A stretch of DNA of 64,000 nt from Gnetum montanum (taxonomy: Eukaryota; Streptophyta; Gnetopsida; Gnetales; Gnetaceae), in contig MNCI01023539.1 in the NCBI GenBank assembly GCA_015680685.1, forward strand, positions 6,134 to 70,133. Direction: 5' to 3'. Positions 10,674-22,675 of the stretch are shown here, piece after piece (position 1 is the stretch's first letter; every line of letters starts with the position of its first letter). The notes beneath the pieces are model-generated. The model searched no databases. It was not told the DNA's origin and was given only the letters and a program-made list of their open reading frames with translations. A program made the position numbers and the translations under genes.

Positions 10674-12460
10674 ATGACGATTCTAAGTCAACAATACCTC
10701 AAGAATGCAGAGTGGTGTACACTCATCCTAATGAGTTTGTACCCAAGTTTACTTACATCCTCCATCATGATGAACAAATGTAGTGGCAAGACATGGAGGG
10801 GAATGTTGTATTGCCACCTAACTGATTTGTTCCCAAGATGCTGCTCCAAACCCTTGCAAGGTTGGACATCGAGGAGCTTCATGGAGAGTACATTGTGGAA
10901 GATCATGACTTTCGGGACTAGCATCCCATTGAAACACAACACAAACAAGATTGACAATAGGAAAAGCATTGTGAAGCTATGACGAGAAAATATTTTACTA
11001 AACCCTTGTTTTTACTAGATCAAAAGGATAATTACAAATCTATTTTTAATGATTCTCAACATGTAGACTCCTCACCTCTTGACTCTATTGAAGGGAAGCT
11101 AAATCCAAATCTTAAATCAGTGATCAATAATCTAGGTTCAGGTAATAGTGAGTCCCATAGTCATGGGAACCCTAAGAAAGAGAGTCAAAGCAGGAACTTA
11201 GACAAGCATAATAATGATCACTCTAAGGATTGTGACCATGACATAGGAAGGAGAAGTAGTGAACATCATGGTGGTGGCATTCCTCCTTCCTCTTTGACCT
11301 CTTTATTTGGTTTAGCTTCCTCCTCTGAATGTAAGCAAAATCACAAGCGGTGGGACAACAATGATAATCGTAGAGACCACCATGAATGAAGGGATGACAA
11401 AGGACATCATAGGCATCATTGAGATCATGACATTGAACCTTTACTAGCCACTTGAAATATGTTCAACATCACATAGGCTATCAAAATTCCTACTAGGCAT
11501 GTGAAAGATAGTCGAATCAAGAGGCTAGACATGAACAATATCACTAGATTTAAGGGGACATATAACTTAGATCATCAAACATATTTACAAGCCTTTCACA
11601 ATGTCTGTGCTTTACAAAATATTTAAAATTATTGATAAAATCTTAAGCTATTCCCTAAAATACTCATCAAGGAAGCAGAAAGCTAGTACCAGTCTCTAGA
11701 ACTAGAATCAATCCGTCGATGGAGTACAATGTTAGAAGTCTTTAATGACAAGTATTAGACATACCTCAAAGTGTCAACGTTAGAAGAGAAATCCAAGGCT
11801 GGAAATAAAGAACACATGAACCCTAGGATGCCACCATGGGCAAGTATTATTCCCTTTTGCATAGATGTCTTGGCCATGATTATTCTCAATAAGAGCAACT
11901 TTGCCATATCATAGATGGGGTCTGATCAAAAACCAGGGGAACTCTTGGGGTCTATGGCCAAGGAAGACTATTAGAACTAAGAGCCCATTAAATTCAAGGG
12001 CTAATTAAGTAGGTTGCAAAAGAAACAGATGAGTTGAGAAAATGGGAAAGTGTTGAGGAGTATAACCAAGATCCTTCCATAAAAAAAAGTAAGGTTTGAT
12101 TCTATGATAGTGAGGGGGAAGCACCACTTCATGAGGTGGTGTAGCAAAAAAACCTTGCTAATTTAAAAATTTTTGTTTCAAATTTTAGCTAATGTTGAAA
12201 AAATGTAGGAATATTTGGATGAAAAAATTTAAACTACTCTAAAAATTACAAAAGAATCCAAAGACTAAGGTAGTGATCATGCCCACAAGAGAAAGAAAGA
12301 AGTTGAATGTGCCTACCAAAGGGGTAAGTGCAAGGCTACAATAATAGAAGAGGTAGTGGAGTTAGAATTAGATGATGATGGTGGGTATGACATTTTCCAA
12401 TATGAACATCCCAGGAGATGTTATCCTATTGTGTCACACTTATAGGAATCTGGGGTGTAT
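10674..12460 (+). pseudogene. Element A gag, decayed
   Basis: No long frame survives; open pieces at 10674-10982 and 10979-11389 are separated by shifts. The core capsid-like part is readable around 11540-11990: 'LKLFPKILIKEAES' and 'YQSLELESIRRWSTML' are recognisable and are paralleled in element B at about 59080-59200. The piece before it is rich in His, Ser and Asp. The true start codon is unclear; 10674 is only the first ATG of an open stretch downstream of the primer site. Confidence 0.6.
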
Positions 12461-13139
12461 GCTTTGAACCCTAAACTAACACAAAGGCAAGCATCCAAAA
12501 GGTTGCCTTATCCTCAAGGCAACCCAAGAAAATTCCATCAACAAAAATAAGCTTATTATCCAAGTGGAGCTCCACCACAATCATATGAGCAATATCAGTA
12601 ATGGTAGCATCCATAGTTATGGGGGATGCCACCACTGAGGTAATAGTACCCTTATAGGCAGCCAAATTTGTATGGGTACTATGGTTAGTAACCAATGTCA
12701 TGCTTCTTTTCAGCATCACTACTACTTTCCATAATATTACATAAATCATTCTCCAACTACTAGAGGGGAAACCCAATATTCCTATCACTCTTTTCATCCT
12801 TTAGCACATGGTCCTCCATCCTCAACCCAATTACCACCTACTCCATCCATGCAGGTTGAGCTTCCAACCTAGCTACAACAATGTAATGCTACTAAGGTTG
12901 TTAACTTACAATCGACTCCTTAGCTAAGTGGTTCAGAACGAAGATCCTATAAAAGACCATTCTTCTGAACCAATATCCCTACTAAACCCTCATATACTTA
13001 TGTAACTAGTTTCCCTATATCTCCTTCATCCTCTACTTTTATTCCTTTCAAGAGCCCTTAAAACCAAATGCCTTCCAAGATTTGAATAGTTATGTTAACC
13101 TATGCTATATTTGATTGGATCAAGGTTGGAAACTTTCCT
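12461..13139 (+). other. Element A gag-to-protease linker
   Basis: Low-complexity coding remnant rich in Pro, Tyr and Gln codons, full of stops. Its order in the element matches the variable C-terminal part of gag. No motif can be named. The corresponding stretch in element B is about 59800-60500. Confidence 0.35.
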
Positions 13140-16100
13140 AGGAAAAGAGCTAATCTTGGAAGTCCTCTCATCTATTTGTAGATTGCTGGGAATGAGCCAT
13201 GAAAGGCTCTTCTTGACTCAAGTTCTGGAGTTAATTTGATTTCTCACAAAATGTACAATGCCTAAAACTTGCCTCCTCTTAAGAAGAGCAACATTCATTT
13301 GGAATTAGCAAATTAGGCCATCACTGTTCCATTGGGATTAGTAGAAGATATTATTACCACTATCTATGGGTGGTATTATCCTATAGATTTCCTAGTAATC
13401 AAAGTTAAGAACTGTAAGGGGGATTTTCCAATCATTATGGGAAGGGCTTGGTTAAGTACTATTGATGCAAAAATGGGCATCAGAGATCTTTTCCTAGAAA
13501 TTTTCAAGGAAAATGAATTTGGAAAGATAAAGAAAAAATGAGTTCCATGCATTGTGTACAATGATACAAGGTGCAACTACATGTAGAAACTCTGGTCCAT
13601 GAAAAGAGAATCCATTTTTGTATGCAGGCAATGTGCAAATAAGGTAGATATTCAAAGGTCCTTGTACATAGCAACCACAAAACCTCAAGGCACCAAGTGG
13701 CTGATAGCTAATCCTGGAAGTAGCACACTTTTCATGAAACTTGCTAAGAGCCTCACATGTGTCTATGTTAAAGGCATGGATGAAAAATAGCAAGTTTATC
13801 ACCAACTCTCTAATGATGCAAATGGTGATACCTATTAGGGAGAGTTGGAAATCCTTGAAAATTTTAAACAAGATCCCTTAGAGTTGAAAACTCTACCTAC
13901 TAACATAGAGTATGCATTTTTGAAAAATGGAAAGCTAGTCATCATTAATGCTAATCTTGCTCCTAAATAGAAACGAATGTTGTTGAGAGTGGTTAACAAA
14001 TGGCCAATAACCTTTGCTTGGTCATATCCTAAACTCATAGGGATTGATCCTAGGATATGCTAGCATCCTATCTACACTAATTTGGCCATGAAGCCAAAGA
14101 GGTAGCTATAGTGACAATTGAATCCCAAATTAAAGCATATTATCAAAGAGGAAATTGAACAACTCCTCAAGGCAAGGTTTATCTACCCCATTGCAAATAG
14201 TAAGTGGGTTAACCCACTCATGATTGTGCCAAAGAAATGTAGCAAGTGGCAAGTCTGCATTGACTTCCAACTGTTAAATATGGCAACATCCAAAGATCAC
14301 TTTCCATTTTCATTTGTGGATCAAGTATTGGGCACTATATATGGGCATTACTATTATAGCTTTCTAGATGGTTATAGTGGCTATAACCAAATCCAGATCA
14401 TGCCATAGGATCAAGCCAAAACAACATTCATGAGTCCCTAGGGAACTTTTACATATCGAAAGATGCCTTTTGGTCTGTGTAATGCTCATGCAACATTCCA
14501 ATGCTTGGTCTTGAGCATTTTTCAACAAAAAATTGGTTGTAGGATTAAAGTTTTCATGAATGACTTCTCCACCTATGGCACCACATTTGAGCATGCCTTG
14601 TACCACATTGAGAAAGTGCTTAAAAGGTGTGTGGAGATGAATCTTTGGCTCCATTAGAAGAAGAGCCATCTGATAGTCTAGGAGGGCATTGTACTAGGGC
14701 ACAAAATTTCTCAGGAAGGGATTAAGGTAGACTCTAAAAAGATAAGGGTCATCCAAGGAATAACTAACCAACCGAAAATCATTAAAGATATCTGGTCATT
14801 CCTTGGACACACTGGCTACTACTAGCATTTTATAGAGAATTTCTCTAAGATTGAAAAATCGTTGGTCAAGTTTACAAAGAAGTATGCCCCATTCATTTGG
14901 ACAAAGAAATGCAAAAAAAGGCATTTTAGAGTGTCAAGAAGAAGTTCATAGAGACTCCAATTCTAATAGCACTTGACCAGTTCAAATCATTTCATATAAT
15001 GATAGATGCATCAAATTATGCCTTGGGAGCTATTCTTATGTAGTTAGATGACAAAAAATGTCCATTTTACATCCACAACACAAGTTGAAGCATTGTGGGT
15101 GCATAGCTGAATTACACCACAATTGAGAAAGAACTAATGATGGTGGTGTATGATCTAGATAAGTTTAGGTACTATGTGCTTGGATATAAAGTGTTTGTGC
15201 ACATTGACCATAGTGCCATTTTCCTCCTTATGAACAAGCCAACGATGAGGCCTTGTATCATACGATGGTTGGTAATCTTGTAGAAGTTTGATTGTACAAT
15301 GGTAGATTGAAAAGGGACTAAGAATGTGATCGTTGATCACTTGTCTCGATTACAATGGGATAACAAAGAGGAGAGCTTGCTCTCTGACCAATTTCCTGAT
15401 GAACTCCTCTTTACTAGTGCAATAAATGAACAAGTGTCCAATGAACCAAAATGGTATGATGGCAGCCTCACTTATCTTTTTACTCAATAGATACCACAAG
15501 ATCTAGACTATAAGAAGAAATAATAGTTTCTTCATTAGGCCAAATGTTTGATGAAAATCAATAGATACCTTTACAAGGTGTGCATTGATGGCTCGATTTG
15601 TTGGTGTGTACCTAATGCTGATCAATTGCACATTCTCCAGGATACTCATGAGTGTTCTTGTGGGCCACTATGCTAAGAGATGCACAATCATTAATATCCT
15701 GATGGTAGGGTATTATTGGCCAACCATCTTTAGGAATGCCCACCAATTTTTCCACTCTTGTAAACACTATCAATGAGATGGTGGGATGACTGCTCGAATG
15801 GAAGGGACCTCAATAGTGGATTCAATCACTAGAAACCTTCAACATATGGGGCATCAACTTCATGGGTCGCATCATGTTCATGTTAAGTGGTAAGGCATAC
15901 ATAATTGTTGCCATTGATTACTCCACAAAATGGATAGAAGCAGTAGTTATTATCAACTATACATCATATACTATTGCCTAGTTTGTACAACAAAATGTTG
16001 TAAATAGGTTTGGGGTGTCACATGCCCTAGGTTATGACAATGGAACTCATTTTATAGGCACTACCTTTCACAAGCTTATGCAATGCTTAGGGGTTGAACA

Positions 16101-16530
16101 TAAACTAATAACACCCTACCTCCTCCAAGCCAATGGTCAAGCAGAGATTACTAACAAGGAGATTATGAAGATATTAATGAGAACTATTAGCAAATATAAA
16201 ATAAACTAGAGCACAAAACTCAATGATGCCCTTTGGGCCTACTTCTCAACATGGAAACTTCCTATAGGCTACTCTCCCTATGAGCTAGTGTACAAAAAAT
16301 TACCAAATCTAGCTATCCAATCGAAGCTCCGTACACTTTCAATAGCTTGTAACTTGAACCTTGACCTTAGCCTATCAAAAAAAGAGAGATTAATCAACCT
16401 AAATGTATTAGATGAAAATTGATTAGTAGCTCTATCCTTGAATGAAGTGCACAAGGCATTCAGCAAGCAACAACATGACCTAAGAATAAGGAAAATCAAA
16501 TTTCAACTTGAAGATAAGGTTCTCTACTAG
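13140..16530 (+). pseudogene. Element A pol: protease, reverse transcriptase, RNase H, integrase, decayed
   Basis: Protease remnant at about 13190-13510: an active-site-like 'DSSSGVNLI' and the C-terminal 'FPIIMGRAWLSTIDA'. Reverse transcriptase at 14118-14900 in one frame with stops: 'FIYPIANSKWVNP', 'FLDGYSGYNQI', 'MPFGLCNA'. The catalytic Y/F-x-D-D reads FMND (14553-14564), so the first Asp is lost. RNase H at about 14990-15360 ends with the 'VDHLSRLQWD'-like motif. Integrase at about 15580-16530: the first catalytic Asp is replaced (GINFMG, where GIDFMG is usual), the second is kept in YDNGTHFI and the Glu in NGQAEITNKE. It ends in the usual integrase C-terminal tail. The element cannot be autonomous today. 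Confidence 0.85.
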
Positions 16531-18029
16531 AATCCCACATACATTCCTCAACAAACTAAGTTTTTTCCTAATTTTTTGTTTTACACATTTTTTTATGCCT
16601 TCTTTATCTTATACCATTTTTGGTTTTACTTTATTAATTTTTTCCTAATTTTTATTTTACAACATCATTATTATGTTTTATTTTTCTTGAATATTTTACA
16701 ATTTCTTTTATATTTTCCTTTATTTTGGTGTGAATTTTTCTTATCTTATAATAAAAGTTCTTTATTTCCAATAAGACACAAGGATGTTGTAGTTGTTTGC
16801 TAATGGTGGTTTATACTTAGTGTTTTTGCTTGCTAATGTTTGATTTATATTTTTGAATTTTGATGATTGATAACTAAGATGGATTTCTTTTTCATGAAAT
16901 GGGCAATGAGTTCACATCATCCACCCATCCACAAACTCTATGGTTTTTCTTATTTTGGAAACATGAGGTATCTTTTCATTAATAAAACCTTAATGAACTT
17001 GTGACCTTGGTAGTTTCTAGACTTGGAAAGGATTCAAAGGTCTAAAAAGGGTGTGACTTCAAGGGGATTCAAAGCTCTTTGTACCTCTCTATTTTCTTGA
17101 GTGCATGTGTGTTTTCATGGATTTTTTATCATTCCATGTCAACCAATAACAAAAAGTTGAATAAATCTTTGTATGGTGTGGTTCCCATCCAAAAATTCAA
17201 AAAAAATGACCATGGAAATTCAAAGCACATCCCTTAGACACAATAAATGAGCTACAACCACTAGTTATGGAACTAGAAAGACATGCTACCCATGCCTGAA
17301 GATCCCCTCTAACTAAGGCCCTTTTTCACTTTCTTCTTCTCTTTTCTTCTCAAATAAGGAACAATGGTTGTCCACGAGAGCATTCTTGTGTCTTAAGGGG
17401 GTGGACTAGTCTTAGAGTGATGATGCACAGTTATTGAAAGTGGTTTGTTTTTGGTCTAGACTAAAGTTGGACTCTATTGGATTATTTAACCATGAATTCC
17501 ACAAGGGACTTCATGTGACTACGATTAGAAACCCCATTCCACTCTCTCTATCATCCATTAATGCTTCCATAACTCACCTCACTACCAATTGTCCATGTTT
17601 TCACCCAATGTCCCAATGTCTTAGTTTAATATGTTGAAATTCCTACATAGATACTCCAGGTTTAGTCCTTAACTTTTCATAACCATTAATCAACTATGGG
17701 ACTTAAGGACTTCTTAGTTAAGGTTACGCAAGGGAAAAAAGGGCATGTGCCACTATGGGGAAGACCCACTTGTAGATCTCATGGTTTGGTTAGTTAAGTT
17801 CCTTACCCTTAGATGTTGCTATAATCAAATCCTTTGTTCACTCCATCATGCATCCAACTGTGTTCTCTTTAAGGCATTTTCTTCATAAACTCTCATTCTT
17901 CAATTATTTCTCAATTTTCTGAACTTTCAAATCCTCTTCTGATATTTTCATCATGTTCATGGTCTTTTGGGCTTCCATTTGACTCTAATTTCATTCAAAA
18001 AATCCTTATATCTTTTAAATTTTGACTTG
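16531..18029 (+). other. Element A spacer between integrase and the internal promoter
   Basis: About 1.5 kb, T-rich at first (16560-16720). I see no coding region here. Two short ORFs (16576-16803, 17434-17637) lack protein character. In Athila-type elements this position is a long non-coding stretch before an extra ORF. Confidence 0.45.
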
Positions 18030-18260
18030 GTCAATAGTGATCAGTAGCCACATCGTCTAGGCCTTATCAACTAGGCCCCATCGACATAGCCCAAAAATTC
18101 TATAAATACCACCCAATACTTTGAAATTTTTTTCATTTACTTCAAAATAAGAGGGGAATTTTTGCAGTCTTTCAAAGTCCAAAACCTTTCAGAGCCCATA
18201 ACTTTCACATTGTTTATCCAAATCACTCTGTTCTTCGATCCTATAGCTACTAGAGGTAAG
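18030..18260 (+). promoter_or_regulatory. Element A internal U3/R-like promoter copy
   Basis: This stretch repeats part of the element's own LTR: 'caactaggccccatcgacat', then TATAAATA at 18101-18108, then 'ttgcag' and 'tttcaaagtc', 'gagcccataact'. The 3' LTR has the same order: 'caactaggccccatca', TATAAATA at 21659-21666, 'cttgcagg', 'tttgaaagtc', 'gtgcccatagt'. It lies just ahead of the second ORF (ATG 18270) and so could start a subgenomic transcript. That it works is inference. Confidence 0.6.
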
Positions 18261-18269
18261 CTCTTAGTC

Positions 18270-21200
18270 ATGGAGGCCACAAACCTTAAGGTTTCTAACA
18301 AAAAAATTTTAAAATCTTTCTAACTCCCCCAAAGGGTTAAAAAATAGAATAATATTATTCTAAAGATAATTATTAATATTAAAATAAGAATAAAATAATA
18401 ATTAAAATGATTAAATCAACCATGATCACAACTTAGCCAAGTGTAACTTTCCCAAAGAGATAAGATATCCCAATTATTTCAAGTTACACATTAAATGGTA
18501 ACCCTTGGTCATGTTGTGATCACAAATGGCACTAAGACCAAAATAGCCCCAAGAAGGAGGACCATTCCAATAAAAGGACAAACAACCTAGAGCTAGAAGG
18601 GAATAGTAGGAACAAGCTCAGGAGCAGACAACAGAATCTCATGCAATGGGACCTCTTTGCGAGGAGCCCAAACTGAAATTTGTTCGATAGATTCTAGAAG
18701 AAGAGGCTACAAAAGAAAAATTTCAAAGAGGAGAGGCACAAGGGCCCATACCAAGACTTGAGGTTACACTGACACAAACCTTCCTTGGTATAATCAACCC
18801 TTGTGATGTCCAATGCTCAATTCTCCAAGAACTAAACTTTGGGATATTCATAGAACATGCTCCTCTAGAAATCAAGATGCAGTTGCAAAACTCTCCCATG
18901 TGGCCAATCATCACTTCCAGTGGGGAGTGGTACATGGAAGAAACATATCTATTCTAGAATAGCAGAAAGGTAGGAGCCACTATGAGAATCAAGGATATTC
19001 AGGTATCCTACTCAGTGAAAGCTATTACACAAGCTCTTGGTTTGCCTGACTTTGGGTTCCATCTAGTAGAGATCTCTACGCATGCAAACCCAACAATGTT
19101 ATGGGGTTGACCACAAGGATTTTGGTGCATTCACATTGGTGAAGCACATATACTTTGAGATAGTGGCTTATCACCTTAATCAAACGGTAAGGCCTAGTAA
19201 GGTGATTGCTTTCTCCACCTATGTATGTGTCTCTTTGAGCAAAAAATTTCCTTGTAAACCTTCCATAGCTAATCTATTTGGAGATGGAAAAGTGCTTTAA
19301 GGAAAATGAACATGGAAGGAAAACCCTATCCTTTCCATGACTTATCAGGAAACTCTATAAAAGAGCAGGGATAGTCCACTATGTAAATGACACAATTAGG
19401 CATACTTCCATTACCTCCTAGTTTGAAATGATGAAAGACAAGATCATGTTTAAAGAAGTGGAGTAGCAGTCACTACCTCCACCACCCACTTAGGAAATAA
19501 CACTAAAGGCCCATGCAACCATTAAGCACATGCATGAAATCCAAGAGCAACGTTTGCATGAGTAGGAACAAGTGGTGGGGATCCATTTATGTATCATCCT
19601 GCAATGAGTCACCTTAACAAAGTGGCTCAAAAAATTAGTTAGATGGAGGGAGGTGGCCCAATATTCTCAACCCAAAGAATGAAGTTGGCTACGAGGTCAA
19701 ATCCTAGTGCCCAAGAGGTAACAGTGTCTCTTTTGCAATAATAGAAATTCCCAAAAATCTCTAGGAATGTCGCTATCTTTTTGATGCACTTGGAGGAAGG
19801 CAAGGGGGTAATTGTCTTGGTGATGCAGCACTAAGAACAAGAGACTATAGTGGAAGTGGTTGTTGATTAGATCACTGAAGTACTAAACACACCTACATAG
19901 TCTGTACTAGACATTTTTGCAATTAGAGATGTGTAGACATCTATAGAAACTATTAGTAGCTAATTGACTCCAGCCCAATGCAGTGGAAACTAAGAAACCG
20001 ATTCCAAATATCTTTGATTTTTTAAATAACATCTCCACAACCCAGTTGGAGCTACTTGAAGTAAAGGAAAAATGCATCATTTTAGAAGGGAAACTTGAAA
20101 TGGCCTAAGCACAAAACCAATGCTTGGTCATGGAGGTTGCTAAATGAAGAGCCCACCTTACTGATCCCATGCCCCTCAACCTTTCATTGACAAGAGATGA
20201 AGCTTTTCAACAACTTTAAGATAGACTTAAATAAGTTGAGGCAGGGATGGTGATGAATATCTTTCACCACTCCATGGCTAAGGCCAAGACATATTCAATT
20301 TAGAATAACTTGATCCAAACATACCTAAAGAAAGAGATGTTGATCATCAAGAATCATCACCTATAGAATGTTAATGTGCAAAAACAATAGATGCAAGAAT
20401 TCATTCATTAACAATAGGAGTAGCTAGCTAGGGTAAACATTGAGCTTAGAAATTGGTAGTAGAAAATAGAAATCTCTCTATGGAGGAAGTCCATGCCTTA
20501 TGATAAAAACCTACAATTGAGATTTCTGCCTAGAAGAATGAGGCTCTCAAATTTGAGAGAGTAAAGAATCATTATAGAGATTAGGTTGGTCTACAGAAGG
20601 AAGTTAATGAAAAGCACATCTAGATGCTTAAGGAAAAAGCTAATGAGAACCTCCAGTAAGGAAAAGAGGTGTGGCAACCTATCATTGATGGGATAGATGC
20701 CTACAACAAAGCAAAGATCCACATGAAGGAGTTGTAGATTAAAGAAATGATAGAATACATGAAGCTTATCAATCTTTGATATGAAAACCTGACAATGTTG
20801 ATTGCTGGACAGCCATAGTTAGAGTTAGAGAAGTAGGTGGCCAGCTTGTACTTCTTGTACGAGGCAAAGTTAAGCATCATAAGGAAACCAAGCAAAATCT
20901 GGAGACTACAAACATTGAACTCAAAGTTCTTAGGGTAAGATTCATTAATCAAAGATCAACTACTAAGAATCTGGCTAGAAGAATGAATGATTACCAAGAA
21001 CTACAAAATGAAATTAGGGTGTTTGACATTGAATGAAAACAATTTTCTACCTTGTTCATTAATGTCAAAAGGTTGTTTCCAACAAAGCCCTATCCTTGGA
21101 ATGTGCCCACACTAGCCCACATTGATGAAGTTACATGGACCGTGCATGATCTCAAGAGTAAGAACGAGAAGATGAAAGCATTTTTGGATGCTTTTTTCCT

Positions 21201-21330
21201 TCCACAAAAAGTTATAGTCACATTGTAACAACCACAAAAACCTCAACCACCATGTGTGCTTGAAGCAAGAGAAGGTTCTTTGGAACCTCTGGAACCTCCA
21301 CCGCCTGGGACCATTTAATCTTCTTCATTG
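18270..21330 (+). pseudogene. Element A ORF2: domain-plus-coiled-coil protein, decayed
   Basis: This ORF lies between integrase and the 3' LTR, where Athila-type elements carry an extra gene often called envelope-like. ATG 18270 follows the internal promoter. In the first part (about 18740-19090) a block reading 'LNFGIFIEHAPLEI', 'GEWYMEETYLF', 'VSYSVKAITQALGLP' has the same order as the plant Transposase_32-like domain in Copia-1 ORF2, though more weakly. From about 20000 to 21050 the reading is rich in Glu, Lys, Leu and Gln with heptad-like spacing, consistent with a long coiled coil. No signal peptide or membrane segment is visible, which speaks against a viral-type envelope. Stops are frequent. 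Function unknown. Confidence 0.5.
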
Positions 21331-21537
21331 TCTTCATGTCATCAAAGGGGTTTTGTTTGTTAAATATTTTCTTGGTGTTCAATTTTGAAGTCTTGAACAC
21401 TAGAAAATTTTTGTAATGATTGTATATCCATACACTCAGGCACTTAGTGTTTGTTTGTGTTTATTGTATGTTTGTTGTCAATCAATAATTCCATACCTTT
21501 CCAAATTTGTAAAGAATGTGAGGATGAATTTTCATTT

Positions 21538-21550
21538 AGTTGTGGGGGTG
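21538..21550 (+). promoter_or_regulatory. Element A polypurine tract
   Basis: 'agttgtgggggtg' lies directly before the TG that opens the 3' LTR, as expected for the plus-strand primer. It is interrupted by T residues, so it is an imperfect tract. Confidence 0.6.
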
Positions 21551-22430
21551 TGATAAATCATAAATTGGTTGTGTCAACTAGGCCCCATCAATTAGTCCCC
21601 ATCGATGCATGATTTGATGTGTTGATGTTGCCCCATCAACATAGTGTCTATTTTCATCTATAAATACTTGCTCACCCATTATGTTTATGACATATCTTAT
21701 CATAGTTGTAGCAGAGCTCTTGCAGGTTTGTCATTTGAAAGTCAGAATATTTTTCTAAGTGCCCATAGTAGGAGTCAAGAGTATACAGATCTTTATTCAA
21801 GCATTGTTGTACCTAAGCACAATAGTGTGTGTGGCAATAAAGATGAGCTTTTTGAGAAACCTTGCAGCACTTTGGAATAGATTAATTATTTAATTATGCA
21901 TTGAATGTTTTATTCAATTTCCTTTAATGATTTAAGTAATTAAATAATTAATTAGGCTAAATTAAGCTAGATTAAATAGTAATTAATTAAGCACATAATT
22001 ATGACGACTTCAAGTATACGTTTGGCGCTTGGTAATCCCAATAACACTTAATGTTTGGTAATGCAGTAGCATTAAACATGTTCAAGATGTGTATAGTAAG
22101 TAGAAATGAATGCTTATGTTAGGATTAGTTAAGTGTAGCTAGTTATATTAAATTAGCAATTTAATTATTTTATCTTATTCATTATTCTTTATCCTTAGGT
22201 GACTTAAAACACAAAACATAAAAATGATAAAAATCATATGCATCGATTGCACTTAAACATACCTTTGCATTTTACAAGTGTAACTGGAAAGACAACAATT
22301 CCAACTATTAGTGTTACTTCCTAGATACAAGTGTGCTTAGAAGGCTATAAGTCCATGGAATTCAACCGGATCATGCATGAATGCTTAGTGATTTCTATGG
22401 TTGGTCATAGAGTCTACTCGCCACTCATCA
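21551..22430 (+). repeat. Element A 3' LTR
   Basis: Begins TGATAAATCA and ends CTCATCA, 880 bases, and aligns with 9598-10478. TATA box at 21659-21666. Substitutions against the 5' LTR are scattered along the length. Confidence 0.85.
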
Positions 22431-22622
22431 TATCATCAAGATTTCAAGTAAAGCTTTTTCTTCAAAGAGCTCTTGTCATAGTATCTTCTTCTAATGATGA
22501 TGAGCAGTAGGTCTCCAAAACCAATACTAGTAGTGATGATGATGAGGAGAAGACTTATTGGCTCACTCATGCAAATTCTAGCTCTAATGAGAATGATGAT
22601 GATATAAAGGTTAGTGATTAGA
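22431..22622 (+). pseudogene. Copia-1 ORF2, C-terminal remainder after element A
   Basis: Acidic, serine-rich reading ('TSSDDDEEKTYWLTHANSSS') that matches in character the acidic segment before the element A insertion (SDDDED near 9285). It ends at a TAG about 50 bases before the 3' LTR of Copia-1. Its link to 8171-9597 is inferred from position and composition. Confidence 0.4.
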
Positions 22623-22654
22623 GGCTTTGTATGATCTCATCCTTTTGGGTGATG

Positions 22655-22670
22655 TCCAAAAAGAGGGAGA
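22655..22670 (+). promoter_or_regulatory. Copia-1 polypurine tract
   Basis: 'ccaaaaagagggagat' corresponds to the A/G tract that precedes plant copia 3' LTRs; Copia-2 has 'caccaaaagggaggagat' in the same place (43393-43410). Confidence 0.6.
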
Positions 22671-22675
22671 TTTTT

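Larger units (their letters stand above)
9598..22430 (+). mobile_element. Element A: Athila-like Ty3 retrotransposon with extra ORF and internal promoter
   Basis: The element is 12.8 kb, bounded by two LTRs of about 880 bases that align along their whole length. After the 5' LTR comes a primer-binding site, then gag, protease, reverse transcriptase, RNase H and integrase remnants (to about 16530), a 1.5-kb spacer, a U3-like internal promoter and a further ORF, then a purine tract and the 3' LTR. Lineage is inferred from the reverse transcriptase ('FLDGYSGYNQI', 'MPFGLCNAHATFQ') and the RNase H/integrase wording, which are of Athila type. It is inserted in ORF2 of Copia-1. The flanking pentamers (CCTTT and TATCA) do not match, so no target duplication is claimed. 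Confidence 0.85.

Noticed and set aside
16576-16803. Hydrophobic 75-codon ORF after the element A integrase
   Set aside because: It comes from a T-rich stretch that gives Phe, Leu and Tyr in any frame; no other support.
9593-22435. Target duplication of element A
   Set aside because: The bases next to the LTR ends are CCTTT and TATCA; they do not match, so none is claimed.
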